This document shows, in pieces, positions 13,560-24,736 of a stretch of 64,000 bases of DNA. A program made the position numbers and the translations under genes. The stretch covers positions 3,472,001-3,536,000 of the forward strand of contig ML978121.1 of the NCBI GenBank assembly GCA_010015805.1, in the 5' to 3' direction. The notes under the pieces are model-generated. The model saw only the letters and a program-made list of their open reading frames with translations. It was not told the DNA's origin and did no database searches. Positions within the stretch are counted from its first letter, which is position 1. Every line of letters starts with the position of its first letter. The stretch is from Rhizodiscina lignyota. Taxonomy: Eukaryota > Ascomycota > Dothideomycetes > Aulographales > Rhizodiscinaceae.

Positions 13560-14045
13560 CCCGCTATTTAGTGGTTAGCTAGTATACTATGAATTCTTCG
13601 TAGGATCTTCTTCTCTTATACTGGATATATATTAAGTGTAAAGGCTTATCTTTATTAGCGTCTATAGAAACCTACTTTAAAGGAAGTTAATATTTAGCTA
13701 CTTAGATTATTAAGAGCTACGTAATTTTTATTTTACGAGCTTATAATATGTCCTTTAGATAATTATTAGCTGCTATATATATACGCTTAATTCCTTAAAT
13801 GAAAATACGAGAATTCTAAGTAATATAAAGGCGAAAACGAAAACGAATCCTAATATAAGGTTTAATATAGAACTATTATACTATCTCAGGCAATATAAAA
13901 TGAGTATTATACCGTATTTAATGCTTATTTAGGCAATTAAGATAGCTAAGATAATAACAATAAATGTCTAAAGATAGACTTCTATTAGTCTCATTAATTT
14001 CTACCTAGTAGCGACGAAGAGCGACCTTGCCAAAGACTTAACATT
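13560..14045. repeat. AT-rich island, probable RIP-degraded repeat
   Basis: Composition changes abruptly to strongly A+T-rich sequence, with abundant TA dinucleotides and no open frame, between normal-composition flanks. This is the usual look of an old transposon fragment mutated by repeat-induced point mutation. No terminal repeats or coding remnants are recognisable, so the element type is unknown. The interval 13318-13559 left of it is the promoter side of the J-domain gene. Confidence 0.6.
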
Positions 14046-14106
14046 TTCTACTAGGAGTAGGTGTGCATGCTATCTATATCGTGACTCAATCTAAGAGCTT
14101 GCTCCC

Positions 14107-15459
14107 TCATATACGCTGGATTCCCAAAATTCCACAGCACGGGTCAAGACTGGAAAGAATAGGTACACACGTAGCTCCATCGCATGGATCGCCGCCATCT
14201 GCGGGAATTGTGCTCACTGCGCCTGTGCCGTCCCCGGGACCATCACAGAGACATGCTGGCGGCGTGCCCGAACATCCCTCAGGACAAGACTGTGGCTCGG
14301 CAGTCGTTGATGGTGCTGCCTCGGTAGGGGTGCAGCCGGCCAGCGATGTACACACTGGCATGTTGGCGAAGACTGGCGTACAGACGTTGCAGTTGTTCGT
14401 GAATGGAGTGCCAAAGGGCGAAGAGGATGTAGTTGACGGAGTAGTAATGAACGTGGACGAGTCTGGCGCGGCCGCTGTGCCAGAACAGACTTGACCGATG
14501 CCAGGAACTCCTGCGTCGCTGCAAACCTCTACTCCACCATTCGTTGTGATGGTTGTCAGTGAGATTGGTGAGGTATTCGATGCTGTCATGGAGGTGACTC
14601 CGCCGACAGGCGAAGGATACGATGTCGTTATGGTCGCGAGACTTGGGTCATCGGGTTCAGGGTTGTCGTTGTTGAGTAAGATGTCTGCAAAGATGAATGG
14701 GATTGTAGTTGTTGTCGTCGCTGTAGAGGCGGAACAAGCATCTGTCGTGAAGGAAGTCGTGGTGCATGTTTCCGTCGTTTCGCCAGAGAGAATGAAGCAC
14801 GAGACTGTGGCGTCGGTGACAGTGGCTGAGGAGCAGCTCGAGGATGAAGTCTCCGACGATTGGGATTCCGATTGGGAATTTGGGTCGTCGTTTCCACCTC
14901 CTCCACCACCTCCTCCTCCGCCTCCTCCTCCTCCTCCTCCGCCGCCGCCGCCGCCGCCACCACCTCCTCCTCCTCCTCCGCCGACAGGAGGTGGAACCGG
15001 AGGGAAATCAATGGGAAGACTTCCAGGATCAAGAGGGACTGCATTTTATTAGCTATTGCAACTCTACTTCGCCAAGGAAACGGACCAGCAACAGCGCCGC
15101 CTGGCCCAACAATGATGGGTATGACGATCCCGTCGCTAGTTGTCGAGGTGGTCCCTTCTGGTACGCCGGATAGCGTCGTTATTGAAAGCTTTGTATGTTC
15201 AGCAAGGTGATTAGAAGGAGGATGTGGAGCATCCACTCACAACATCTGTTATGGTGCTGCCTTGGAAGACGGTAGTGAGCGTAGTGAGAGATGGTGGTTG
15301 CGAAGTAACGTTCGAGAATGGTGCTTGCGAAGTAACATTCGAGAATGGTATTTGCCGCCTGATGACTGTCCTCGGGGAGCCATGCACAAGAGATCCGAGG
15401 CACAGTAGAAGAAATACGAGAGAAAAGGAGAGTGCTTGAATCATGGTGAAAAGGATCAT
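14107..15459 (-). CDS. Secreted Gly-rich, Cys-rich cell-surface protein, 417 aa
   Basis: I do not recognise the family. Three exons, 15459-15241, 15188-15086 and 15038-14107, give 1254 nt including the stop. The introns are 15189-15240 (GTGAGT) and 15039-15085 (GTCCGT, a weak donor). The ATG at 15459 opens a good signal peptide of about 27 residues, followed by a likely Kex2 site (RR before Q). Next comes a near-perfect duplication (PFSNVTSQ twice). A run of about 31 glycines (about 14892-14984) follows. The C-terminal half is rich in Thr, Ser and paired Cys. The correct frame through the triplet repeat is fixed by agreement with both flanking Ser/Thr/Cys-rich parts; the other two minus frames read Glu or Arg. 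A cell-wall location is inferred. The repeat length may vary between strains. Confidence 0.7.
14890..14988. repeat. Trinucleotide repeat (CCT/CCG/CCA family)
   Basis: About 31 consecutive CCN-type triplets on the plus strand correspond to GGN glycine codons of the minus-strand secreted protein. It is an imperfect microsatellite likely to change length by slippage. Confidence 0.85.
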
Positions 15460-16379
15460 GCCGCGAGAAAGTACGGCATTGCTTGGAGATATGAAAGAAA
15501 GCAAGAACTTTGGAGCGTTAGTAGATTGGGTTGTGTAGCAGAAATAATAAATAGTCCATGGCTAACAGGTGAACGTTAGGTGGGTTATTTGTGCGCTTCT
15601 CGAATCTCACTGCCTGAGTACAGTTTAGACCTGGACCCCATTTTGGGCCGAGATCTTGCGCTTCCAAATGACACGGTCGGATCCAAAGCGATTCATGGCG
15701 ATGGCCAATTTTATTTTTGTAGAAGTGGGATGCTGCTCTTGCGTTTTGCCTTTGCCAAATCAGGAAAGCACATGCGCGCGGAGTACAAGCAAGGTATGAG
15801 CTTAACCTTATCTCAGTGGGCGCAGCACTCTAAATGCAGGCTCAGCTCCGGCGACTGCTCGCTCAACGAACTCCATATTGAAACTCAAATTTCACTGTCT
15901 CATGTCAGAGCACTCGTAGTGTCCCATTTCCAGCGTGCGTTTCGGTGGGAAACCTAGTGGGGGTCACGTTTCTATGGCGTATCCGTTACGCCGATGTCCC
16001 ACGTGCGCTGATGTCCTACGTGCGCTGGTGTTGTCTTAGCTAAGGTAGCCATCCATTGTCTTCGAACATCAGCGCGCTGACTCGCAAGAATTTCTTAATT
16101 TTAGTTCTTGAGATGACAAAATGGATACGCTACCATACGGTGAGCAGTGGATAGTATATGGTACCGTTGCCCCTTAACGTGCTCGAACTCTTGCACGAGA
16201 ACTCACTATGACAATCGCCCTGCTTTCGTCCTCTGTTCAAGCCCTTCATATTTCATTCTCATCTTCCTCTCTCGTTCTGGTCTAATTCTGCTGCTTCTTA
16301 CGCTCATTCTTGTTGTGATATATACGTTTCCCCTCACAGAACCATTCTCCTTGCACGGTTAGCAGTCAAGTCGGTCGAG
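15460..16379. other. Intergenic, divergent promoter region
   Basis: This holds the presumed promoters of the Gly-rich protein gene (minus) and the aspzincin-like protease gene (plus). A pyrimidine-rich stretch precedes the plus-strand start. No other feature is seen. Confidence 0.5.
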
Positions 16380-17391
16380 ATGGTTCGCATTGGTGCTACC
16401 GTCGCGCTAGTCGCTGCCGTACTCGGCGGCTCCAGCGCCCTCACTCCGGTTCCAAGTGCATACACCTTGGATCCATCTTGCCCCTCGGAGGTGCAAGATG
16501 GTCTCAACGAAGCAATCGAGCTGGCCAGCCAAGCGAGCGCGCTCTTGAAAACCAGTCCTGACCCTTTTGGAAACGGCGCCGATCCCAACAACCCAGGTCC
16601 GCCACCATTCTTTTATACACCACTCCGAGCCCTTTTTTGGGGTGACGGGCAGCAGACCAACACAGCAGCCATAACTAGTAAGCCCACTTGGTGTTTAGTC
16701 CGATAGGCACGAGTTGATGGTGATGAAACAGAGATATACGACAATATTGTTAATGGTGGCTCCGAAATCTTCATTACTTGCAACGATCTGCAAAGCCAGT
16801 GCGCAATCCGAAACAGATTCGCCCATGGCACGTTTATAAACAAGGACAAGACAAACACTCTCGCACCATTCTTCGACCAGTTGATTGCGTCAGGGTTCCG
16901 GCAGGACTATACCATTATAGTCTGTCCTGCCACTTTTGACGGGTCCGATTCAAGCAAATTTCACTTCCCGCTCAGCTCTAGAAGCCCGACGGCTGGCGCA
17001 TCCTTGGATGACTTTAGCACGTCGTTTGCCGGCTTAATGTTGCATGAGCTGACACACGCGTACGGGACGCTGGACTTTTTGAACCAGAGGTATGGCTATG
17101 GCATGAGGCAAGCCAACAACCTGCGTGCGGATGAGCAAAAAGGTGTTGCAGCGGCTAACCAGGTCCTGCCGCCTGGCATTAACGGACGATTTGACAAGAC
17201 CGCTCCAACAGCCAAGCTTAACGCTGACTCGTACATGTTTTTCGCTATGGGTATGTTTAGACTCCCGACTTGTTGAAACGGTTTTGCTGACTCCCGAGGA
17301 CGTAGGAATAAGCCAAGATTTAACCAATCCTCCGATGAGAAACTTTGACTGGAGCCGAAAAGGTGTTGCTGTTAATATTGCGAATCCATGA
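16380..17391 (+). CDS. Secreted aspzincin-like metalloprotease, 300 aa
   Basis: This is a probable extracellular zinc endopeptidase, related to the deuterolysin/lysine-specific metalloendopeptidase fold. Three exons, 16380-16677, 16732-17250 and 17306-17391, total 903 nt including the stop. A signal peptide covers about residues 1-20. The zinc site HELTH is at residues 204-208. It is followed by a GTLD segment whose Asp is a candidate third ligand, and by RYGYG, recalling the GTxxDxxYG signature of aspzincins with altered spacing. Four or more cysteines in the mature part may form disulfides. A long propeptide is not obvious. Family identity is fairly secure from the HExxH context; proteolytic activity is inferred. 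Confidence 0.78.
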
Positions 17392-17760
17392 GCATGATGT
17401 ATCGTAAAGCGATTTTAGTAGATTTAGTGTTCATTTCGCGTCGAGACGCATGCTTAAGTTTTAGTGCTTAGTCGTGCCTATAACCGAGCTCGTAAAGCTC
17501 TATGCTATCTACTAGACCTTTAAAGGTAACCTCCTAGTTATTAGCATCCTAGGTATGTGAAAGGTAGCGTAACTTAGAGTAGTACTCGTAACGAACCGGG
17601 TTAAGACGGGTTTAGCTTTACTGTTATATTGTAAGATACTATATATATACAAATAATATTAGTATATATATAGTATAAAACATGCCTTAAGGATCTCTAA
17701 GGATATAATATACGTAAATAACTATTACTATTTCTAGTAACATCAAGACATAGATTAGTA
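17392..17760. repeat. AT-rich island, probable RIP-degraded repeat
   Basis: Directly after the protease stop the sequence becomes AT-rich, with TA runs around 17640-17690 and no reading frames. It resembles the island at 13560-14045. It is probably a decayed repeat; the element type is unidentified. Confidence 0.5.
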
Positions 17761-19295
17761 TCCATGTGTTCACCTATAGAACCCCGAGATACGACTTGGC
17801 TCGAGTTTGTATGGTCCGTGTCTTATGTCAGAAAGTTCTCTCTAGCTGCCCTCTACACTTGTTTCTCGCAAGACTTCGCAAGGAGCTTGCAGTTTATGCA
17901 ACCTTGCTAACCCTTTAAGACATCGAATTTTGCCGCCATATCGCGATGCCTCCGGTCACCGCCGAGCAGGGCTATTACAACAGAAGCGTAGCCTTGCGTC
18001 ACTTCTCGATGACATGTATTTTTCTGATTCATGGTGCGCTACCTTGAGAAGTATATTGCGTCGAAAACGTTGTTTGAATGCTCTTTATACCGAATTTACA
18101 CTTCGACTCGTAATTCTACAAAACTCTGTTCACTGCTAATATTTCCGCAATTCCGGAACCCCGCAAGTGGATCATATGTCTAGGCGCTGAAAGTCACGTA
18201 TGGCATTTCTCGAGTCCACATGTTGCACAACATACGTAATCTTGGCAGGCACAATTCATCAAATGCCCTCAATCACGACACGTTTGTATCATCTTTCAAC
18301 ACTTCACAGTTCCTTGACGACTACGAAGTGTGTAAGCGCCAGCCAATCGTCAAGGAGGCCTGCAAAGACTGGTGACGTGTCGAATACACTTTAGCGAATC
18401 CGACATCCACTGAAAGCGCCGACAGATGCCTATGCGTGGTTAAGAATAAGGAGCAGAATGAACCCAGTCACTAACGAATGGAATTGAATCTCGCCATAGG
18501 GTCTTAAGACTCCATAGCAGCACATGCACTGGGAATGCTACTGAAAACAAGTCTTAAAAGAAGAGAGTGATCACAATCCCGACGACCTGTAAAGCATTCT
18601 ACTGGATTTGAGGCCCTTGCTATCAAGCACGATGGGTATGACATTTATAAGGGGGTGGCATGGCGTTGCGGAGTCGGAAGCCTGCCAGCACCTGCATGAT
18701 GAGAGATTTCTCGAACTGGCTGTGAACGCTGGTTTATGCTGGTTACCTGAAGCGCATATAAGGATGCCCTTTGCAAAGTTCAACTGAATGCACCTTTCTC
18801 GAAATATCAGATCAATCCAGCTTTATATATTTATTTCTGAAAATGCGACATCTAACTCTTTATATAACTACGACATCTACTTTCAATATACTATTGCGAA
18901 CTCGGAATAGCCACGTGGCTTCGCTTCCACTCGTCGGCCATTAATATATAAAAGTTTCTTCGTGCTCATACGCACTTCAATCGACCAAGTTATGGCGGAG
19001 TTACGTGAGTGAAAAGAGTATCATGAGGACGAAAGTCGGAATCAGCTGGCTCAAGCCACTCAGCCTCCATGTGGAAATCGAGGGGGGCGGGCCTCCGATT
19101 GGCCACGGTCCCGCAAAAGTACTCGAGGCTCGCGGACGCTATCAGCACCCCACACAGCTCCCAACACCGATCTCTCCACAATTGTAAATACATCTCTTCC
19201 AAAGCATTGCATCCGACAACTGACAATCGGCTTCAAGTTACACACAGCGACTACAGGTCCCGTCCTTCTATTCACACTTGCGCGAACAGGGCGCG
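17761..19295. other. Intergenic, upstream of Zn2Cys6 regulator
   Basis: There is no convincing gene on either strand. The last several hundred bases probably contain the promoter and 5' leader of the regulator that starts at 19296. Confidence 0.5.
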
Positions 19296-22200
19296 ATGGA
19301 GGCCGTTGTCGCTTCCCCGCCGCCAGCGGCTGTTGGCGGCGACGGTTCGAAGCACACGCGCACCTATCAAGCTTGGTATGGCAAGATCCATTGTTGCACC
19401 GACCATCCTTCACGCAGTTCTGCTAACTTGAGCCGCAGCATCCCGTGCCGTCGTCGGAAAGTGCGCTGCGATATGGGTCCGGTCGACGCACCACACGAAC
19501 CCCCGTGCCTGCGATGCCGCCGCGAGAGCAAAGACTGCTACTTCTCATCCACTCGGAGAAAACGCAAGCAGGCAGATGGCAGTGATGAGCAGGAGGAGGA
19601 GGCTGATGTGAAATACGAGGAGAACAATCGCAGAAAGTTGGCGAGATCCGAGCCCCGGTCGGAAGTGACTCCCACGAGACACCCGCAGATACAGCCGAAT
19701 GGATATAGCGCACAGGAGAATAGTGGTGGACATCCACCACTCACTCCAAACGGATCTGTCGGCCGTTTCGAGCCACTACGTCGGCCACACACCAGGGTGG
19801 AGCCTAAGGTCGAGGAGGACGAGGCGACAGTGGACCAGTCTATTTCGCATCTGCAGAAGGGAGAGATCTTCGGCGGCCACGACGCATTGAATCTCCTAGC
19901 TAGTGCTGCGCGCTCAAATGGAGATATGCCTCTCCACCGTGCAGGAAGCTCTGGTAGCATGGCTCGTCCGGGCACTGCGGGCCACACACCTGCATCTTTC
20001 GCCAGCTTCAATAGCCCTCAAGGTTTCCCCCCAGCTACTCGCAATGTGGCGGAATTTCACCACGGCCCTCATGCCGACCCCTCTACATCAGCAACTATCA
20101 ACGGATCTGCCATCGAAGAGTCTGGAGTCGAGCAGGCGATCCAGGCGTGGAATGCCTTCAAGTTCGTTCGAAGTGGATGGTTCACAGCGCAAGAGGGCAT
20201 TGCATACATCGACTACTTTTACAAGTATGTCGCACCGCTGACGCCTATTGTTCTGCCGAACTTCCGCGACCCAGCGTCGCACGACCGTCTCCTCTCTACT
20301 GAACCAGTTCTTGCACTTACAATCCTTTCGATCTCATCCCGTTTCATGAAACTGGAGGGCCCGGGAGCAGACTCACGCCCGCCAAAGATTCACGATGAAA
20401 TTTGGACCTATCTGAAAGGCATGATCCATCGAATTCATTGGGGCCAAGAAAAGTTCGGTGCCAACTTCGTGGGAACGGGCGCACAACCTCTGTCTGATGT
20501 CAATCCTCTCACTCGAAAAGGCCTACGCACTCTAGGTACGATTGAGGGCTTGATGTTGTTGACTGAGTGGCACCCGCGTGACTTGCATTTTCCCGCCGAT
20601 GCCGATGACAATGAGCTCATGGCTCCCAATGGATTCTTGCGTCAATCCTCTGCTCCGTCTCTAACTACTGGTGGAACTCTCAGAATTGATAATTGGCTCG
20701 AGCCATGCTGGCGCAGCGACCGGCTCTGTTGGATGCTTCTCGGAGATGCCATGTCCCTTGCAATGGAGATTGGTGTCTTTGACGACACAAGTCAGAAGAT
20801 GTTCCAGCAGGAGAATCAACAAATGGATCCCAAGGCAGTCAAAGATTACTATACCCGTAAAGGCCATCTCAAGGATCTGCTTGGTATATATATCACTCAA
20901 ACCGCCGGTCGTCTCGGCCTCACCTCCATGCTCCCTCACAAATATCTGGAAGACTGTTTCGAGGGGACTCCGGAGGAGCGTTTGCAGGCTCGAATCCGAA
21001 GACAGTCTTTCACGACTGTGAGCTCTCAGGGCGCTTCGCCTGCTACCGTTCATCAGCCAATGCCACTTAGCTCAACGGAGATGGTGTTGCATTTCTGGAC
21101 CGACCTTGCATCCATCATGCATGACGGAAACAAGCGCATGTTTCCAAACCGTATAGTGACACGGGAACTCATCCGCAAAGGAGAGTATCTGAAATTGATA
21201 AGGGATTTTCAACCTCAGCTTGCGCACTGGCGTCGTGAATTCGACAGGTGCAAGATAAGTAAGTGGATAAGATCTTCGCGTGCTTGGAGCTTCGTTAACG
21301 CAGTGTAGTCCCGATTCACATGCAGCATATTATGAATATCGAATACGAATATGCACGCGTATATCTCAATGGTCTGGCACTCCAAGCAGTCATTGAGCGA
21401 TGCATCCACAACAGTCCCACTCGTGTGCACGCTCAGCTGGGCCTTCCGCATGCGGTCGACACGTCTGCCTCTGCGGAGAAGGAAACAATCCCTGCGTCGG
21501 TTTTGACAAAGTGGATTGGTAACGATCGCCCATATATAGCGGAGATCATCGATGCGTGCCGCAACGTTCTGCGCATTGTGGACAAGTTGTATCCGGAGGA
21601 CTACTTGAAGCATGTGCCTGTGCGCACGTACTTCAGAATCATCTCTATTGTAATGATTCTTCTCAAAGTGTGTAGAGCTGACTCCACTATAATATGTAGG
21701 TATTTCTCTAACATAGCGCAGACGTTGGCGTTTGGAGGCCTCGAGGACGACATTATCCTCTCCCTCAGTCTGCTGGAGAAGGCAGTCAATTGCATGCGCA
21801 CTTCAGTCGTTGATGACATCCATGTCATCAAGTCCTTCTGTGACCTCTGCGACACGCTCCAGAAGCGCACCAAGGCGCAACTAGTCCGTATGCATGCGAA
21901 TGGCAACGGTAGATCTCGCGGCCATTCAAAATCTCCGTCTGTACCCACGACACAGGCCACAGCTGCGGCTGGTGCTCCAAGCAGTGAATGGACAACTACA
22001 AATGGGACTTTCCCGCGGCAACAGAATTATTATACCGCCCCTAGCAACGGCTTCTCTCAGGCTCAGTACTCCAACAACATATCTGCAACCTCTAACCGGA
22101 TGGTCCACGATCAACGCGGTGCCAACCCTGCGCTTTACGGCATCTCGACAGAAACCTATGACCCGGATACCAATAATATGACTGTTATGCCACCACCAAC

Positions 22201-22423
22201 TTTTGGTGACGGCAGTACCAACTACGAGCTCGCAAATGACGGCTTCGGGTTCGACAACGACTCCAATCCGTACTGGCTCGCTCTCCCCCTGGATTCGTTG
22301 GTCGAACACCGTGGTACGGATGTGACGCAGACAACTTATGGTCCTGACATCGGCGGTGTGGATCTCTTGGATGTCTTGCTCCAGGGTCAACCGGGCGCAG
22401 GGCCATTCGGAGGAATGCCTTAA
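19296..22423 (+). CDS. Zn2Cys6 transcription factor with fungal middle homology region, 986 aa
   Basis: This is a nuclear regulator of the fungal binuclear zinc-cluster class. Four exons, 19296-19375, 19439-21258, 21309-21667 and 21722-22423, give 2961 nt including the stop. The first splice builds the cluster. Cysteines 27, 30, 37, 50, 53 and 60 form C-x2-C-x6-C-x12-C-x2-C-x6-C, followed by a basic RRKRK patch. A Fungal_trans-like helical region extends from about residue 250 (WFTAQEGIAYIDYFYKYV) through the RICW-like RLCWMLLGDAM segment. The C-terminus is Asn/Thr/Gly-rich and acidic, fitting an activation region. The last intron is 54 nt, in phase and stop-free; I remove it because ILLKTLAFGG reads as the family would. 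Target genes are unknown. The start at 19296 is the first ATG of the frame. Confidence 0.88.
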
Positions 22424-23126
22424 CCAAGGTATATACCCTACATTATCATTATATTGCCTTCGGGCACCCCGACAATAATCCGCATCGAGAATGGAGCAAC
22501 ACTGTCGGACGTTACCTCCTGTCGGCCGGCGGATTTCTTACTGACGTGCTCTGGCTATATATCAGTCCGGCTTGTATCTTGGTTCGGTGGCAACCGAGAA
22601 GAACCTGGCTTCACCCATTCCCCTTGGACGGGCGATGAGTGAACAATCTTGCGGTTTGATTTCCTATGTCCTTTGGTTTCCTTCCCTTCTCGCGAATACC
22701 CCACCATGGCTTGGACAAACTCTTTCTTTCCCAAATTCATGTCGATAATTCGAAACTTCCACTTTGGGGGCGACGAACGATTGGTTGAAGGGTGTTTAAT
22801 TGGGTACTCTGGTCCCGAGTTTTCTTTCCTTGTATTTCAGCGAAAGGCAGTTCCTGCACAAGCGGGAAAGTGGTGTTTGGCGATAATTACGACTTGGACG
22901 AGGCTACGATGTATATTCACGATGGCGAAGAACCTCATACTGAATTGTATTGCGGTTCCATCAATGCTCTTGCACTGCCTTTTAATTTCACTTGGCCCAA
23001 ACTTCAAATAGATCTTACTCTGTACGATGGTGATGGGTTTGTGTAGCTTAGGTAGCTCAGGCGTGTTAGGCTCACTAATTCCTGGAATGAGATGAAAACG
23101 GTATAACTCAACAACTTCGTGTCATT
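22424..23126. other. Intergenic between convergent genes
   Basis: This is the 3' flank of the Zn2Cys6 gene and of the IBA57 gene. One 84-codon open frame at 22792-23046 (GTG first codon) has a protein-like composition but no recognised family; it is treated as a finding, not a gene. Confidence 0.4.
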
Positions 23127-24344
23127 TTATTCTACTCGTCTAGGTGCCTCTCGAATCTGAAGTCGATCTTTCATCCATCCCGGGATGAACGGCTTTATCC
23201 TGATACGTTTCTCGCCCTCTTGAGCGTCTACCTCGAACTCGTCACCGGGCTTGTATGTCCCGCCCTCAGCCGTCAACTGCACGTCTGTCATCATCTCCAG
23301 TCTGCAAAGACCTAACCCAACGTTCCCCACGCCAGCTAAGAATTTTCCTGCACTGCGCACCTTTCCTTGCGCTTTCTTAATGTTTGCGCCCGTGAGAGCG
23401 ACGCCGCCTGCCCAGTCCTCGCGATACGCCAACTCCTCCGGCGCTGCATCGCTAGCATCGTACAGCTGCACAGGGAGTATCCGCTTCCTCACGACGCCAG
23501 TATGATGTGTCCGGATCGTCAATTCCTGCCCAACGTAGCACCCCTTCTTGAAATCGATGCCGTTCATAAAGTCAATATCGCTCTCTTGCGGAAGCGCAGA
23601 CTCGCGTAGGATTTCAGCTTGGCCTTCTGGGATGCCATGGAGGTAGCGCCGGAGCGTGTATGTGGGGATGTCAGTTTCTGTGAGGGAGTCTGGCATGCCC
23701 GTTTGCGCGAGCGCTTCGAGTCTGGATGTGGTTGAAGGGAGGAGGATGCGATGGCCGAAGTTTGGCACGCGAGGGTCGGCAAGGGTGATTGGATGGGTCG
23801 GATCTGGAACAGTTTGGGTCGTACTGCTACTTGGAGATAGGGGAGACGTTCGCGCAAAGTCGTCCCATGCAGCGAAGACGCTCCATTCGCCTTCGTCCAC
23901 CGCGCGGATGGTGACTTTGCTCCGCAGCTTGTGCCGCTTCAAGTGTTTAACCAGACTCTCCACTTCTCCAGCATCCACTTCTATAAAGCAACTCCAATCA
24001 CCCTCGTCCCGCCCTTTCCCTGTGCTGCTCCCAGAATCGAGCCAGCCTTTGTATTGCCGAGACCATGATGTCGGATATATGAACACGTCCCACAATACTC
24101 TTCCCTGCGCTGTCAGGAATGCAGAATACCATCCGCTTGTCCATGATGGGTGTAGGTTATTCGTCGTCAGGCCAAAGAGGAATTTCGGTGCGTCAGGGCC
24201 GTGGAGGGAAACGAGTCGGCGATTTGTGAGGCGCGCGATGCCAGACCTTGGGGGTTGTGGTGGAAGAGTAGTACCGTAGGCGCGACGGAGGGAGAGGAGG
24301 CATCGTGTACATAGAGTCGGCCGACGGGGTATTATGCCTCTCAT
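23127..24344 (-). CDS. caf17: Mitochondrial Fe-S assembly factor IBA57/Caf17, 405 aa
   Basis: This is a folate-binding GcvT-like protein of the mitochondrial matrix that works with Isa1/Isa2 in making 4Fe-4S clusters for aconitase-type and radical-SAM enzymes. It is a single exon. The N-terminus is Arg-rich and lacks acidic residues, fitting a presequence. The segment RRLVSLHGPDAPKFLFGLTT opens the GcvT-like fold. The family signature KGCYVGQE occurs near residue 272 and contains the invariant cysteine. Length matches fungal Caf17 proteins. No truncation or unusual feature is seen. Confidence 0.93.
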   Translation of the reverse strand: MRGIIPRRPTLCTRCLLSLRRAYGTTLPPQPPRSGIARLTNRRLVSLHGPDAPKFLFGLTTNNLHPSWTSGWYSAFLTAQGRVLWDVFIYPTSWSRQYKGWLDSGSSTGKGRDEGDWSCFIEVDAGEVESLVKHLKRHKLRSKVTIRAVDEGEWSVFAAWDDFARTSPLSPSSSTTQTVPDPTHPITLADPRVPNFGHRILLPSTTSRLEALAQTGMPDSLTETDIPTYTLRRYLHGIPEGQAEILRESALPQESDIDFMNGIDFKKGCYVGQELTIRTHHTGVVRKRILPVQLYDASDAAPEELAYREDWAGGVALTGANIKKAQGKVRSAGKFLAGVGNVGLGLCRLEMMTDVQLTAEGGTYKPGDEFEVDAQEGEKRIRIKPFIPGWMKDRLQIREAPRRVE

Positions 24345-24736
24345 GGTGGTGATGTGATTGAAGTTGAAGGGAATTGGCGGATATCAAAATGTCAAGACCC
24401 ACCGAGAATGACGTCCACGTGCATCCATGCAGGGACCTGACTGTGTAACCGTGGGGAAGCTCTTCACCACCGCTCGTTACATGTACTTTATTACTCTACT
24501 TCACTGCCCACCGTCCTTCACCATATGTTCCAAAACCCCATCGTGACTTTGAGTTAGCCGTTCCCTGCTGTCATTAACCAAACCGCTTCATTCGTTCAGT
24601 GTAACCGCTTCTGCTTTCCCCGCGTTGCCTGAGTGTCCATGGTTTGAGACTTTCATTGCACGTTTCTGTAACATGTCATTTTCAATATATGTCTGATACG
24701 CGCAATACATTGTCATATACTTCGCATTTATCAGTC
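24345..24736. other. Intergenic, divergent promoter region
   Basis: This is the short shared upstream region of the IBA57 gene (minus) and the beta-helix protein gene (plus). I see no distinct motifs in it. Confidence 0.45.

Noticed and set aside
14498-15052. Plus-strand 184-codon frame with a long polyproline run
   Set aside because: It is the antisense of the poly-Gly tract of the minus-strand secreted protein, which has a signal peptide and consistent exons.
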